64,000 bases of DNA from Halorussus caseinilyticus (GTDB taxonomy: Archaea; Halobacteriota; Halobacteria; Halobacteriales; Haladaptataceae), in NCBI RefSeq assembly GCF_029338395.1, contig NZ_CP119809.1:1550001-1614000 (forward strand), read 5' to 3'. Both the position numbers and the translations under genes were made by a program. Positions 25,249-33,363 of this stretch are shown here, piece by piece (position 1 is the first letter of the stretch; each line of letters starts with the position of its first letter). The notes under the pieces were generated by a model. That model did no database searches and was not told the origin of the DNA. It saw only the letters and a program-made list of their open reading frames with translations.

Positions 25249-25674
25249 CTACAGCGCCGTCAGTGCTTCGCGGGCGTTCTCGACGGCGGCGTCTTTCTTG
25301 GCGGGGTAGGCTTCGACCTTCGCGCGGAACGTGATTCCCTCGCCGAGTTCGGCCTCGCCGCGGTAGGCCGCCTGCTTGTCGAGACGGAGGAACAGCGAGC
25401 AGTTGTCGTCCACTCGCTGGTCGAGTTCGTCCAGCAGGCCGTCGGCGTCGGGGAGTTCGGCCACCCTCGAGAGGACGCGGCGCATCTCGTCGGCGTTCTC
25501 GACGCGCGCCGAGAGGACGAGGATTCGGTCGCCGTGGTGACCCTCGCTGGTCGCTCGCTCGATTTCGAACTCGTCGGGAAGGTAGGTCCGCAGGGCTTGC
25601 TCGACGCGCTTGTCGTCCTCGGTCGCGTAGCAGAACGCCCGCAGGTCGATGTAGTGGAACGGAACTTCGGCCAT
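25249..25674 (-). CDS. RNA-binding protein, predicted exosome subunit (COG1325-like)
   Basis: A 141-aa protein containing VPFHYIDLRAFCYATEDDKRV, then GHHGDRILVLSARVENADEM and LFLRLDKQAAYRGE. These match what I recall of archaeal COG1325, a dsRBD-fold protein predicted to work with the exosome. Members are usually next to ribosomal or exosome genes; here it stands alone. It is followed upstream by a family A repeat. Confidence 0.85.
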   Translation of the reverse strand: MAEVPFHYIDLRAFCYATEDDKRVEQALRTYLPDEFEIERATSEGHHGDRILVLSARVENADEMRRVLSRVAELPDADGLLDELDQRVDDNCSLFLRLDKQAAYRGEAELGEGITFRAKVEAYPAKKDAAVENAREALTAL

Positions 25675-25805
25675 CGAGCGGTGGTAGGACCCCCGAACGG
25701 AAAAAGGCGTTTCGTTCGGTGCAGAACTTCTCGGGTGGCTCTGGGCGGCGACTGCTCGACTCTGGGGCGGTTCTGACTGTTTTCTAACTGCGCGTTGTTT
25801 TCATT

Positions 25806-25971
25806 CCGGCGCGCGCGGGCGCGGCCTCTCGTGGCCGCGCCCATCCGCGCGAGGGACGAGTAGCGCAGGCCGCAGGCCGAGCAACACAGTCGGTTGGGGA
25901 GGACGTGGCCCGCGGTTGTGGTGCGGGGCGGTGCGGTTGCGGTCTGATTGGTTCAAGCCTGAAGCTAGCTT
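25806..25971 (+). repeat. Family A repeat, copy 3 (full-length)
   Basis: A complete element. The start GCGCGCGCGGGCGCGG carries a 10-bp hairpin with 6-nt loop at 25817-25842, followed by GCGCGAGGGACGAG, CAGTCGGTTGGGGAGG and the G-rich track. The end is GGTTCAAGCCTGAAGCTAGC, identical to copy 2. It occupies most of the 437-bp space between the exosome-subunit gene and a small acidic gene. Confidence 0.8.
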
Positions 25972-26111
25972 CTCTCGTCATGTCCCGGTTGTCTAGTCTT
26001 CTCCCGACCCCTCTCGTCTCACAACTCCCATCCACCTTTCAGAAGAGACCAAAGGCTACCCACGCAAGTAGAATCACCCCAACCGCGGAAAACGAACGGA
26101 AGTCGCAGTCG

Positions 26112-26300
26112 CTACTCTTCGTCTTCGACCGCTTCCAGCGAGTCCTCGGGGATGCCGGTCTCCTGACCGTCCTCGAAACTGACGGTGTAGGTGCTGTCGC
26201 CGAACATCGTGTCCATCACTTGGGTCACTTCGCCCTCTTCGCCGTCGTAGTCGCTGTGTTCGTCGTGGAGAATCACGCGGTCTTCTTTCTCGAAGCTCAT
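26112..26300 (-). CDS. Small acidic SH3-like protein
   Basis: A 62-aa acidic protein (MSFEKEDRVILHDEHSDYDG ... GDSTYTVSFEDGQETGIPED). Alternating hydrophobic strands with conserved Gly/Asp turns suggest an SH3/KOW-like barrel, similar to DUF1918-type small proteins of haloarchaea. There is no cysteine and no membrane segment. It is divergent from the NUDIX gene. Confidence 0.75.
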   Translation of the reverse strand: MSFEKEDRVILHDEHSDYDGEEGEVTQVMDTMFGDSTYTVSFEDGQETGIPEDSLEAVEDEE

Positions 26301-26497
26301 GGGTCGTGATAGCTTCGCGGCCGGTAAAAACGACCCGGTTCGGGTCGCGGGCGAGACCGGCCGAGACGGGCGGAGGCCCCACAGAGCAGTCCGCTCGCGG
26401 CGAGCGTTCCGACCGAAGGCTTATTCGGCAGGCCCGACAATTTTCGGGGTATGATTTCGCGCTCTCCGCTCCCCAGTCCGTCGCCGTACCGGTCGTC

Positions 26498-26527
26498 GAT
26501 TCGCAGGCCGTCGATTCGCAGGCCGCA
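26498..26527 (+). repeat. 15-bp perfect tandem duplication
   Basis: CGTCGATTCGCAGGC occurs twice in direct succession 25 bp before the NUDIX start. Being exactly five codons long, it would keep any upstream frame open, so a longer N-terminus cannot be excluded. Confidence 0.6.
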
Positions 26528-26551
26528 AGCCGTCGCCTCGTCGTCGCCGCG

Positions 26552-27115
26552 ATGACTGCGGTGGACGACCTCTGGTATCTCACCACGCGGGCCGAACAGC
26601 GCGCCGAACAGGTCCACCATCGCCTGACCGACGCTCACGAGAAGTTCCTCGAACGCCGTCACGCCCGGCGGGTCTCCCGGCCGCGGTTCCGGACGCTCGC
26701 CGAGCGAATCGCCGAGTTTGGCGCGCCCTACGGCACACACTCGGTCGTCTACCGGCCGTCGGGGGAACTCCTGCTCGTCCGGCACGCGGGCGTCGGGATG
26801 TGGGTCGTCCCCGGCGGCGAACCCGACCCCGGCGAGTCGTTCCGGGAGGCCGCCGAGCGCGAACTGGCGGAGGAGGCGGGCGTCGAAGCGACCTACGACG
26901 GACTGGCGATGAACGTCCGGGTCGAGATTCGGTGCGGCGAGTACTCGACGTGGGGCGTCCTACCCCTGTTCGAAGCCCGCGTCGAGGGCGAGGCGACGCC
27001 CGACCCCGACGACCCCGACGGCGAAATCACCGACGCGCGGTGGTTCGCCGACCTTCCGGAGGACACGCGGGACCGCGAGGACCTGCTGGCGTGGCGCGAG
27101 TTCGCGCTGAAGTGA
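26552..27115 (+). CDS. NUDIX hydrolase
   Basis: A 187-aa protein whose NUDIX box (GGEPDPGESFREAAERELAEEAG) fits GX5EX7REUXEEXG. It hydrolyses a nucleoside-diphosphate-linked substrate; which one is unclear. An N-terminal helical region (about 1-60) precedes the fold, a form common in haloarchaea. The ATG at 26552 is chosen because the sequence upstream contains a 15-bp tandem duplication (26498-26527) and no family-like residues. Confidence 0.88.
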   Translation: MTAVDDLWYLTTRAEQRAEQVHHRLTDAHEKFLERRHARRVSRPRFRTLAERIAEFGAPYGTHSVVYRPSGELLLVRHAGVGMWVVPGGEPDPGESFREAAERELAEEAGVEATYDGLAMNVRVEIRCGEYSTWGVLPLFEARVEGEATPDPDDPDGEITDARWFADLPEDTRDREDLLAWREFALK

Positions 27116-27246
27116 CCCGAGTGGTAATTTCGAGGGTAGGGACTTATTTACGTGGAGTACTTTCCGTGTATTCGACGCTCGACTTCCTCGAATCGTAGAC
27201 GGTTTCGGTACGAAACCGAGGGACCGAGAGCGAGATGGGACCAAGT

Positions 27247-27567
27247 ATGACGAACGATACGACAGTACTTCCGAGCGGCGTAGAAATCGAACGCGACGAG
27301 TCGGACGGGTGCTATCGCGCGCGGTACGATTCGACCGAACACCCGACGAGTACGGTCGTCGTGACCGCCGTCGCCGCAGTCACGGAGACGGACCCGCTGG
27401 ACCTCGAACCGCTTCGGGAGTCGCTCGACCCGGACGCCCTAGACGACATCTTCCGGCGGACGCCCGGCGGACACGTCCGCGAAGAGGGATGCGTCGAGTT
27501 TTCGCTCGCCGCTCACGAGGTAGTGGTCGGGGCCGAGGGCGACGTGGAAATCTACCCGCCCGCGTGA
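27247..27567 (+). CDS. HalOD1 output-domain protein
   Basis: A 106-aa protein matching the haloarchaeal output domain HalOD1: an early YRARYDSTEHP, then TVVVTAVAAVTETDPLDLEPL and FRRTPGG...VEFSLAAHEVVV. The domain is usually found downstream of receiver or PAS modules, but free-standing copies are frequent. The start at 27247 is preferred to an ATG four codons upstream. It is probably a signalling output, with no partner nearby. Confidence 0.88.
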   Translation: MTNDTTVLPSGVEIERDESDGCYRARYDSTEHPTSTVVVTAVAAVTETDPLDLEPLRESLDPDALDDIFRRTPGGHVREEGCVEFSLAAHEVVVGAEGDVEIYPPA

Positions 27568-27650
27568 CTGACAGTGGCGTGACCGGTTGGTCGTGACCGG
27601 TCGCGGTGCGACCGGTCACGCTCCCGCGCCTCCACCCGTGTCTCGCGCCC

Positions 27651-28472
27651 TCACCCGTGGGACACGCCGTCGCGCGACTCGGCTCTCATCCGGCGGAGCG
27701 CCGCCCGCGCGTTGCTGGCGTCGTAGCCGAACACGACGTTCTCGGCGTACGCCTCGGCGACTTCGGCGGCGTGAATCAGGTTGTCCACGTCCACGTCCAC
27801 CGCGTAGAGTTCGACGCTGAACGGGGCGTCCAAGGCGTCCTCAAAGCCGCTGGCGATGGTTTCGAGCCAGTAGGTCGTCGTGTAGGCCATGTCGTAGAGG
27901 GGGACGACGAACTCGTCCACGTACGAAGCGAGGGCGTCGAGGTCCAGACCCGCCCGGTCGTAGAGGTGTCCGGGATACGGGTCGGGGTAGAGCGTGAAGT
28001 AGGTCGTGCCGGGAATCCGGTCGGTCGCCTCGGCGACGAACTCGGTGATTACGTCGGCGCGCCACGCCGCGCGGTCCTCGAAGTCGCTCGCCTCGAACTG
28101 GCGGTTACACCGGTCGCAGTGACAGTACTCCGCGCGGGGAAAGCCCACGTCGTCCAAGCGCACGTCGGGAGTGACCTCGGCGCAGTCCGAGACGATTTCG
28201 AGGACGCCCTCGCGGTAGTCCTCGCGCGTCGGACAGACGTAGGCCCAGTCGAAGTAGGGTCGCTCGCGGGTCGCTCGCTCGCCCTCGTCGCTGACGGGCG
28301 CGAGGTCCGGGCTCGCCTCGACTGCGGCGTTGTCCCCGAAGCACGACACCATGTTTACCGCCTCGGCGACCGGTTGTGCCGACCGGCCGGTCACGTCCTT
28401 GACCTCGTAGAATCCCACGTCGAACTCCGACCAGTCGAGTTCTTCCTCGTTGCGCGTGACGACGCCGAACAT
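27651..28472 (-). CDS. Conserved haloarchaeal protein, probable TIM-barrel with Cys motif
   Basis: A 273-aa soluble acidic protein. It carries YCHCDRCNRQFEASDF near residue 125, a possible metal site. The sequence around it (WRADVITEFVAEATDRIPGT, then YFTLYPDPYPGHLYDRAGLD and YVDEFVVPLYDM) resembles the barrel of glycosidase-like proteins. I do not recognise a named family. It is convergent with the HalOD1 gene side and divergent from none. Confidence 0.7.
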   Translation of the reverse strand: MFGVVTRNEEELDWSEFDVGFYEVKDVTGRSAQPVAEAVNMVSCFGDNAAVEASPDLAPVSDEGERATRERPYFDWAYVCPTREDYREGVLEIVSDCAEVTPDVRLDDVGFPRAEYCHCDRCNRQFEASDFEDRAAWRADVITEFVAEATDRIPGTTYFTLYPDPYPGHLYDRAGLDLDALASYVDEFVVPLYDMAYTTTYWLETIASGFEDALDAPFSVELYAVDVDVDNLIHAAEVAEAYAENVVFGYDASNARAALRRMRAESRDGVSHG

Positions 28473-28529
28473 ACAAGCGGTTGGCTCGCGGTCGGGGTAA
28501 GTGGTTCGCTCTCGGGTCGTCCGGCCTCG

Positions 28530-29333
28530 CTACCCGCGACCGCATCCGTCCGGCAGACTCGAACTGGTCGGGTCGGGTTGCTGGACCGACTCGACCGACC
28601 ACCCGGTGGCCTCGCCGCGGATGACGAGCGCCTCTCCGACCGTGCCGTTCTCGACGGTGATTGCTGGCTTGTCGTCGCTCGCCGTCGGGTCGAACGCGGT
28701 GGGATTGCTCGCTCGCTGGCCGAGCGTGGCGTTCTCACAGAGGACGGCGGCGTCCACGGCCATCCGGTCGATGACGACGCCCGAGACCGTCGTGTTCCTC
28801 GTCCAGTGGCGTTCGAGCGTCCGATTCTCGACGTTCGGGTCGATGAAGCCGCCGCCGGGGATGTCGAGGACCGACTTGTTCCGGACGACGAGCTTCCGGG
28901 CGGTGACGTTCTTGAGGCGGGCGCGTTCGAGGGCGAACCGGCCGACCGTCACGTTCGAGAGAGTGACGTTCGTCCGACTCCCGTTTTCGGTGGTCGCGTT
29001 GCGGACCACGACGCTCTCGATGGTCGCGTTCACCACCTTCGAGTCGCGCAGGAGCCACGTCTCGATGGTGACGTTGTTCAGCGACACCTTGTACTGGAAG
29101 GCGTCCGCGCTCCGGCGAATCGGCGCGGCGGCGCGTTCGACCGGCACGGCGGCGCGGTCGGCAGTCGCGTCCGTGCGGTCGATTGACGCGTCGGCTCGGT
29201 CCGTCGGCACGTTCGCGGCGACGGCCGCGGACGTGCCGTCTTCTCCGACCGGTCCGGTCTCGCCGACCGGTCCGACTCCGGCCAGCAGGACCAACGTCGC
29301 GAGCGCGACTACGGGGAGTGGTCGTGGACTCAT
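28530..29333 (-). CDS. Secreted Asn/Thr-rich hypothetical protein
   Basis: A 267-aa protein with a signal peptide (PLPVVALATLVLLAGVGP). The mature part is dominated by many NxT/NxS sequons (NVTIE, NATTENGSRTNVTLSNVTV), typical of heavily N-glycosylated haloarchaeal surface proteins. The repeating beta-strand pattern (VNATIESVVVRNATTE ... LKNVTARKLVVRNKS) suggests a beta-helix. There is no membrane anchor. Family unknown. Confidence 0.7.
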   Translation of the reverse strand: MSPRPLPVVALATLVLLAGVGPVGETGPVGEDGTSAAVAANVPTDRADASIDRTDATADRAAVPVERAAAPIRRSADAFQYKVSLNNVTIETWLLRDSKVVNATIESVVVRNATTENGSRTNVTLSNVTVGRFALERARLKNVTARKLVVRNKSVLDIPGGGFIDPNVENRTLERHWTRNTTVSGVVIDRMAVDAAVLCENATLGQRASNPTAFDPTASDDKPAITVENGTVGEALVIRGEATGWSVESVQQPDPTSSSLPDGCGRG

Positions 29334-29430
29334 GTCTCGGTCGTACTCCGACGCGAAAGATAAACGAAAACGACCGTTCCGACCGTTTTCCAGCGTAACG
29401 GGACGTTTCGTGGCGAGTAGCCGCCACTTA

Positions 29431-29457
29431 TCCGCCAGCGCGGGACGCGCTGGCGGA
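29431..29457. repeat. 11-bp inverted repeat
   Basis: TCCGCCAGCGC, a 5-nt GGGAC loop, then its reverse complement. It lies in the short gap between the secreted protein's start and the pyrI stop. Confidence 0.5.
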
Positions 29458-29489
29458 CCTCTAGAGGGCGGCGATGGGCGCAGTGTCGG

Positions 29490-29511
29490 GCGCGGCGTCG
29501 GCACGCCGCGC
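29490..29511 (-). terminator. Hairpin just past pyrI stop
   Basis: GCGCGGCGT, loop CGGC, exact complement. It begins one base beyond the pyrI stop codon on the minus strand. It may stabilise or end the pyrBI transcript. No T-run is adjacent, so intrinsic termination is not certain. Confidence 0.45.
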
Positions 29512-29512
29512 G

Positions 29513-29974
29513 CTACTCGACGGCGATGTGGGCCGCGATGTCCTCGCGGACGATGGTCTCGCAGTACTCGCACCGAACGCCGTCGTCCAGCACCTCGAAC
29601 TTCGTCTCGACGGGTTCGTCGGCGTTGGTGATGCAGTTGTGGTTCGGACACGAGAGGACCCCGACCACGCGCTCGGGGCGTTCGAGGTACTGCTTCTCGA
29701 CGACTTCGTACTCGCGGATGATGTTGATGGTCGCCTCGGGCGCGATGAGCGACAGCACGTCCACCTCGTCTTGGCTGAGTTCGCGGCCCTCGACTTTCAC
29801 GATGTCCTTGTGACCCATCCGGTCGCTCGGGACGTTCATCCCGATACTGACCGTCTCGCCGCCGAGTCCGTCGATGCCGAGGATGGCGAGGACGTTCAGG
29901 GCCTGTCCGGCGCGGATGTGGTCGATGACGGTGCCTCTCGGAATCTTGCTGACGCGGAGTTGGTGGTCGCTCAT
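29513..29974 (-). CDS. pyrI: Aspartate carbamoyltransferase regulatory chain
   Basis: A 153-aa PyrI. An N-terminal allosteric domain ([20 protein letters not shown]) binds CTP/ATP. A C-terminal zinc domain with CPNHNC and CEYC contacts the catalytic chain. It regulates the first committed step of pyrimidine synthesis. Its start overlaps the end of pyrB by 4 bp, giving the usual archaeal pyrBI operon order. Confidence 0.97.
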   Translation of the reverse strand: MSDHQLRVSKIPRGTVIDHIRAGQALNVLAILGIDGLGGETVSIGMNVPSDRMGHKDIVKVEGRELSQDEVDVLSLIAPEATINIIREYEVVEKQYLERPERVVGVLSCPNHNCITNADEPVETKFEVLDDGVRCEYCETIVREDIAAHIAVE

Positions 29975-30885
29975 CGGTCTGCCTCCAGCATCTGGTCGAG
30001 CAGTGCCATCCGGACCGGCACGCCGTTGTGGGCCTGCTCGAAGTAGGTCGCGTAGTCGGTGTCGTCCACCTCGGGCGCGATTTCGTCCACTCGCGGCAGG
30101 GGGTGCATGACGGTCAGGTCCTCCTTGGCGGGTTCGAGGGTTTCGAGGTCGATGCCGTACTCGCCCGCTATCTCCTGATACTCGTTCTCGTCGGGGAATC
30201 GCTCGCGCTGGATGCGGGTGACGTACAACACGTCGAGGGCGGGCAGAATCTCGTCCAACTCGGTGTGTTCCCGGACGTTCGCGCCCTCCTCGTGGAGGTC
30301 GTAGCGCACGCTCCGGGGGAGTTTGAGGCTCTCGGGGCTGATGAAGTGCTGGTCGGCGTCGAAGTTGGTCAGCGCGTGGGCCAGCGAGTGGACCGTCCGG
30401 CCGTACTTCAGGTCGCCCATGATGCCGATGGTGATGTCGTCCAAGCCCGCGTTCTCTCGGATGGTGTAGAGGTCGAGCAGGGTCTGGGTCGGGTGGTGGC
30501 CCGCGCCGTCGCCCGCGTTCAGGAGCGGCACGTCCACGAATTCGCCGACCATCTTGGCCGCGCCCTGACTCGGGTGGCGAAGCACCAGCGCGTCGGCGTA
30601 GCCAGCGATGACCCGCGCGGTGTCGGCGAGGCTCTCGCCCTTCTTGACCGACGACGACTCGACGGTACCCATGTCCACCGAGTCGCCGCCGAGACGCTTG
30701 ATTGCGGTCTCGAAGCTCATCTTGGTGCGGGTACTCGGCTCGAAAAAGCAGAGTCCGAGTATCGCGTCTTCGTGGCGGTCCCCGAACGCCGAGGGGTCGG
30801 CGTCGAACTCGGCCGCCCGGTCCAAGACCTCCTCTACGTCCTCTCGGGAGAGTTGTTTTGCAGTTAGTAAGTGGTCGTCCCGCAT
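29971..30885 (-). CDS. pyrB: Aspartate carbamoyltransferase catalytic chain
   Basis: A 304-aa PyrB that joins carbamoyl phosphate and aspartate to carbamoyl aspartate. The carbamoyl-phosphate motif [27 protein letters not shown] and the aspartate-site HPLPRVDEI are all intact, so it should be active. It is cotranscribed with pyrI. Its promoter should lie near 30890-30990, before a tandem 25-mer and a long hairpin. Confidence 0.97.
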   Translation of the reverse strand: MRDDHLLTAKQLSREDVEEVLDRAAEFDADPSAFGDRHEDAILGLCFFEPSTRTKMSFETAIKRLGGDSVDMGTVESSSVKKGESLADTARVIAGYADALVLRHPSQGAAKMVGEFVDVPLLNAGDGAGHHPTQTLLDLYTIRENAGLDDITIGIMGDLKYGRTVHSLAHALTNFDADQHFISPESLKLPRSVRYDLHEEGANVREHTELDEILPALDVLYVTRIQRERFPDENEYQEIAGEYGIDLETLEPAKEDLTVMHPLPRVDEIAPEVDDTDYATYFEQAHNGVPVRMALLDQMLEADR

Positions 30886-30989
30886 TGGTACTGTATCGGT
30901 GCCGGACGCTCCTTGAATCTCTCGAAACGGGAATCCGAACGTGGGAGACGGTGACAGAACGCAAGGTGTGGGGTCTGCGTTCCGACGGC

Positions 30990-31050
30990 CGAGACCCGGC
31001 CGAATTTCTGGGGTCGAGACCCGGCCGAATTTCCGGGACCGAGACCCGGC
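30990..31050. repeat. 25-bp tandem repeat, two copies plus partial third
   Basis: Unit CGAGACCCGGCCGAATTTC plus six bases repeats at 30990-31014 and 31015-31039; the first 11 bases recur at 31040. It lies upstream of pyrB and may hold protein-binding sites. The remaining space to 31242 holds hairpins and an AT island; no gene is seen. Confidence 0.75.
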
Positions 31051-31059
31051 AGGACTCCC

Positions 31060-31095
31060 CGCGGCCGACCGCCGACGTGTCGGCGGTCGGCCGCG
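31060..31095. repeat. Perfect 16-bp hairpin, 4-nt loop
   Basis: CGCGGCCGACCGCCGA, loop CGTG, then the exact reverse complement: the longest perfect stem in the window. It lies upstream of pyrB and downstream of a small secreted-protein gene. Confidence 0.75.
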
Positions 31096-31138
31096 AACGC
31101 CGGGACGGTCCGAGCGCCCCAGACACGTTTCGATGTCT

Positions 31139-31182
31139 CTAAGCAAGTTATATCTTTTTCTAAGACGTATTTAGATTGCTTT
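31139..31182. repeat. AT-rich island (CTNAG family)
   Basis: TCTCTAAGCAAGTTATAT and TTTTTCTAAGACGTATTT form two quasi-repeats about 18 bp apart, followed by AGATTGCTTTCG. It abuts a pair of perfect GC hairpins. Confidence 0.65.
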
Positions 31183-31237
31183 CGCGCGCCGACGGCGTGC
31201 CGTCGGCGCGCGTCGGACGGTCGCGCACGACCGTCCG
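31183..31237 (-). terminator. Double perfect hairpin past small secreted-protein gene
   Basis: Stem one is 31183-31212 (13 bp, loop CGTG) and stem two 31214-31237 (10 bp, loop CGCA), back to back. On the minus strand they follow the stop at 31243 within 6 bp and are themselves followed by the AT island, whose minus-strand reading is rich in A, not T. A 3'-end structure is likely; true termination is unproven. Confidence 0.55.
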
Positions 31238-31242
31238 GCGCG

Positions 31243-31470
31243 CTACTCGTCGCCGTCGCTCGCGTTCAGGGTCGCCACTCGGACGGTCCGAGAACTCCCG
31301 TCTTCCGAGCGCGCCAGCGTGACTTTCACGGGCGCGTCGGTCCCGGAATCGGCCACCTCCACCTCGACCAGCGACACCTGCGACTTCGACCACCCGACGC
31401 CGAGACCCGTGCCAGCGGCCACGATAGCGACGAACGCGACGAGCCACAGAGCCGGGCGGTCCACGTCCAT
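31243..31470 (-). CDS. Small membrane-anchored protein
   Basis: A 75-aa protein with an N-terminal hydrophobic helix (ALWLVAFVAIVAAGTGLGVG) after a short charged stretch, then an extracytoplasmic beta-rich tail (SLVEVEVADSGTDAPVKVTL). It is likely a signal-anchored surface protein. No family is recognised. Hairpins immediately follow its stop. Confidence 0.65.
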   Translation of the reverse strand: MDVDRPALWLVAFVAIVAAGTGLGVGWSKSQVSLVEVEVADSGTDAPVKVTLARSEDGSSRTVRVATLNASDGDE

Positions 31471-31618
31471 CGGGAGCGGGTTGAAGCTTATCTAACAGTT
31501 TCGGGTGTCTCGGCGTCCGGAGTAAGCTTTCGGGTTCGGCGTGCGTCTCGTCTCGAACGCTCTCTTCCGGTCGCTCCGTGACAGCACCCCGACCGCCGGA
31601 ATCGTCGTGACGAACGCC

Positions 31619-31717
31619 CGGAAAGCCCCGCCCGTTCGCGTGACCGTGAGCGGGCGGTCCCTTCATCCCCTGTTGACTGTCACACTGGGCGCGTCCCGGC
31701 GGTTGATTGGCCGAGCG
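31619..31717 (+). repeat. Family B repeat, copy 2
   Basis: Starts CGGAAAGCCCCGCCCG, contains GGTCCCTTCATCCC and ends GGCGGTTGATTGGCCGAGCG; its length (about 99 bp) equals copy 1. It ends 23 bp before the TATA-like box of the nop5 gene. The rest of 31471-31769 holds no visible gene. Confidence 0.65.
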
Positions 31718-31739
31718 ACAGCGAGACGAGTCGCGTAGG

Positions 31740-31745
31740 TTTAAA
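31740..31745 (+). promoter_or_regulatory. TATA-like box for nop5-flpA operon
   Basis: TTTAAA lies 25-30 nt upstream of the ATG at 31770, consistent with a leaderless transcript. Confidence 0.5.
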
Positions 31746-31769
31746 CGCGACGGCGCGCAATCCTCGGGC

Positions 31770-32651
31770 ATGACCGACGACGGAACCCACCCCGACGCCG
31801 AGCGCGCCGGGTGGTTCGAGGGCGTCTCGCCCGACGACGCGGAAGCAGGCGCGGCCGCCATCCGCGACGGGCGGGCCGACGCGCCCGACGACTGGCCCCG
31901 CCGGGCAGTCGAAGCGGAGTTCGCCGACGACGAGGACGACTACTACGCGAGACTCCACGACGCCGCCGTGCGCGCGGCACGCGAGAGCGCGGCGGAGCGC
32001 GAGCGCGCGGACGACCAGCAACTCGTCCACGCGGTCCGGGCGATGGACGACGCCGCGTCGGAGGCCAACGAACTCGCCGAGCGAGTCGCGGAGTGGGCCG
32101 GAAGCCGCTACCCCGACGCCGGAACCGGCGTCGGGTACGCCCGCGAACTCGCCGCCCGCGAACCCGAGTCGCCCGTCGAGGAGCGTCTCGTCTCGCTGGC
32201 CCGCCGGACCGCGGACCTCGCCGACGAGTCCGACGCGCTCCGGGCGTTCATCGAACGCGAGACGCCCGAAGTCGCGCCGAACCTCGCGGCGCTGGCCGGG
32301 CCGACTCTGGCGGCGCGGCTAATCTCGCTCGCCGGGGGTCTCGAACCGCTCGCCAAGAAGCCCTCCGGGACCGTGCAGGTCCTCGGCGCGGAGGACTCGC
32401 TGTTCGCGCACCTCCGGGGTCGCGCGCCCTCGCCCAAGCACGGCGTCATCTTCACCCACGAGTTCGTCCGCGGAACCCGACCCGAGAAACGCGGGTCGGC
32501 GGCGCGGGCGCTCGCCGGGAAGTTGACCATCGCCGCGCGCGTGGACTACTATTCGGGAGAGCGCAGGCCGGAGTTGGACGACGAGTTGGAGCGCCGGATG
32601 GCCCAAATCCGCGGGGAGAACGCCGACGAGCAGGCGGGTGGTGAGGCGTGA
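31770..32651 (+). CDS. Nop5/Nop56-family C/D-box sRNP protein
   Basis: A 293-aa Nop5 homologue that bridges C/D-box guide RNA, L7Ae and fibrillarin for 2'-O-methylation of rRNA and tRNA. The Nop domain is visible from about residue 150, with [22 protein letters not shown] and [23 protein letters not shown]. It is shorter than eukaryotic Nop56 but normal for haloarchaea. It overlaps fibrillarin by 4 bp. Confidence 0.93.
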   Translation: MTDDGTHPDAERAGWFEGVSPDDAEAGAAAIRDGRADAPDDWPRRAVEAEFADDEDDYYARLHDAAVRAARESAAERERADDQQLVHAVRAMDDAASEANELAERVAEWAGSRYPDAGTGVGYARELAAREPESPVEERLVSLARRTADLADESDALRAFIERETPEVAPNLAALAGPTLAARLISLAGGLEPLAKKPSGTVQVLGAEDSLFAHLRGRAPSPKHGVIFTHEFVRGTRPEKRGSAARALAGKLTIAARVDYYSGERRPELDDELERRMAQIRGENADEQAGGEA

Positions 32652-33280
32652 CCGACCTCCCCGAGGGCGTCGAACGCCGCGCGTTCGACGGCCGACAGCG
32701 ACTGGCGACCCGCGGCCCGCCGGTCTACGGCGAACCCACCGACGAGGAGTGGCGGCTCTGGGACGCCGGGCGGTCGAAACTCGCGGCGATGATAGAGTCC
32801 GGACTCGACACCGGTCTCGACGGCGGCGAGACGGTTCTCTATCTGGGCGCGGCCAGCGGAACGACCGTCAGCCACGTCGCCGACTTCGCCGGACCCACCT
32901 ACGCCGTCGAGTTCGCGCCCCGTCCCGTCAGGGACCTCGTTGGGGTCGCCGAGGACCGACCGAACCTCTTCCCCCTGCTGAAGGACGCCCGCAAGCCCGA
33001 GACCTACGCCCACGTCGTGGAGGCAGACGTGGACGCCATCGTACAGGACGTAGCCACGCGCGGACAGGCGCGCGTGGCGGTCGAGAACCGCCGGTTCCTC
33101 CGGGAGGACGGCCGCCTACTGGCGGCTATCAAGGCCCGGAGCGAGGACGTGACCCGCGACCCGGACGACGTGTTCGAGGACGCGCTGGCCGACCTCCGGG
33201 AGGGTTACGAGGTGCTGGAGACGGCGCGACTCGAACCGTACCACGACGACCACCTCGGCGTGGTCGCTCGCCCCGAGTAG
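32648..33280 (+). CDS. flpA: Fibrillarin-like rRNA/tRNA 2'-O-methyltransferase
   Basis: A 210-aa SAM-dependent methyltransferase, the catalytic part of C/D-box sRNPs. [20 protein letters not shown], the SAM motif [15 protein letters not shown], and C-terminal [12 protein letters not shown] are diagnostic. It is translationally coupled with nop5, as in most archaea. Confidence 0.96.
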   Translation: MTDLPEGVERRAFDGRQRLATRGPPVYGEPTDEEWRLWDAGRSKLAAMIESGLDTGLDGGETVLYLGAASGTTVSHVADFAGPTYAVEFAPRPVRDLVGVAEDRPNLFPLLKDARKPETYAHVVEADVDAIVQDVATRGQARVAVENRRFLREDGRLLAAIKARSEDVTRDPDDVFEDALADLREGYEVLETARLEPYHDDHLGVVARPE

Positions 33281-33333
33281 GTGCGTCTCGGGCGCGGACC
33301 CTCTCGCGCCCGTTCGTGCCGTCTCCGGAACTA

Positions 33334-33340
33334 TTTATAG
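33334..33340 (+). promoter_or_regulatory. TATA-like box for gshA
   Basis: TTTATAG lies 24-30 nt before the ATG at 33364; leaderless start likely. Confidence 0.5.
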
Positions 33341-33363
33341 GTCGGGTTGCGAAATTCCGGAAA

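Noticed and set aside
25940-25971. Short peptide frame (…DWFKPEAS…-like) at the end of family A copies
   Set aside because: One frame reads similar peptides in several copies, but the similarity is explained by nucleotide conservation, the upstream part is not conserved in frame, and several copies have stops.
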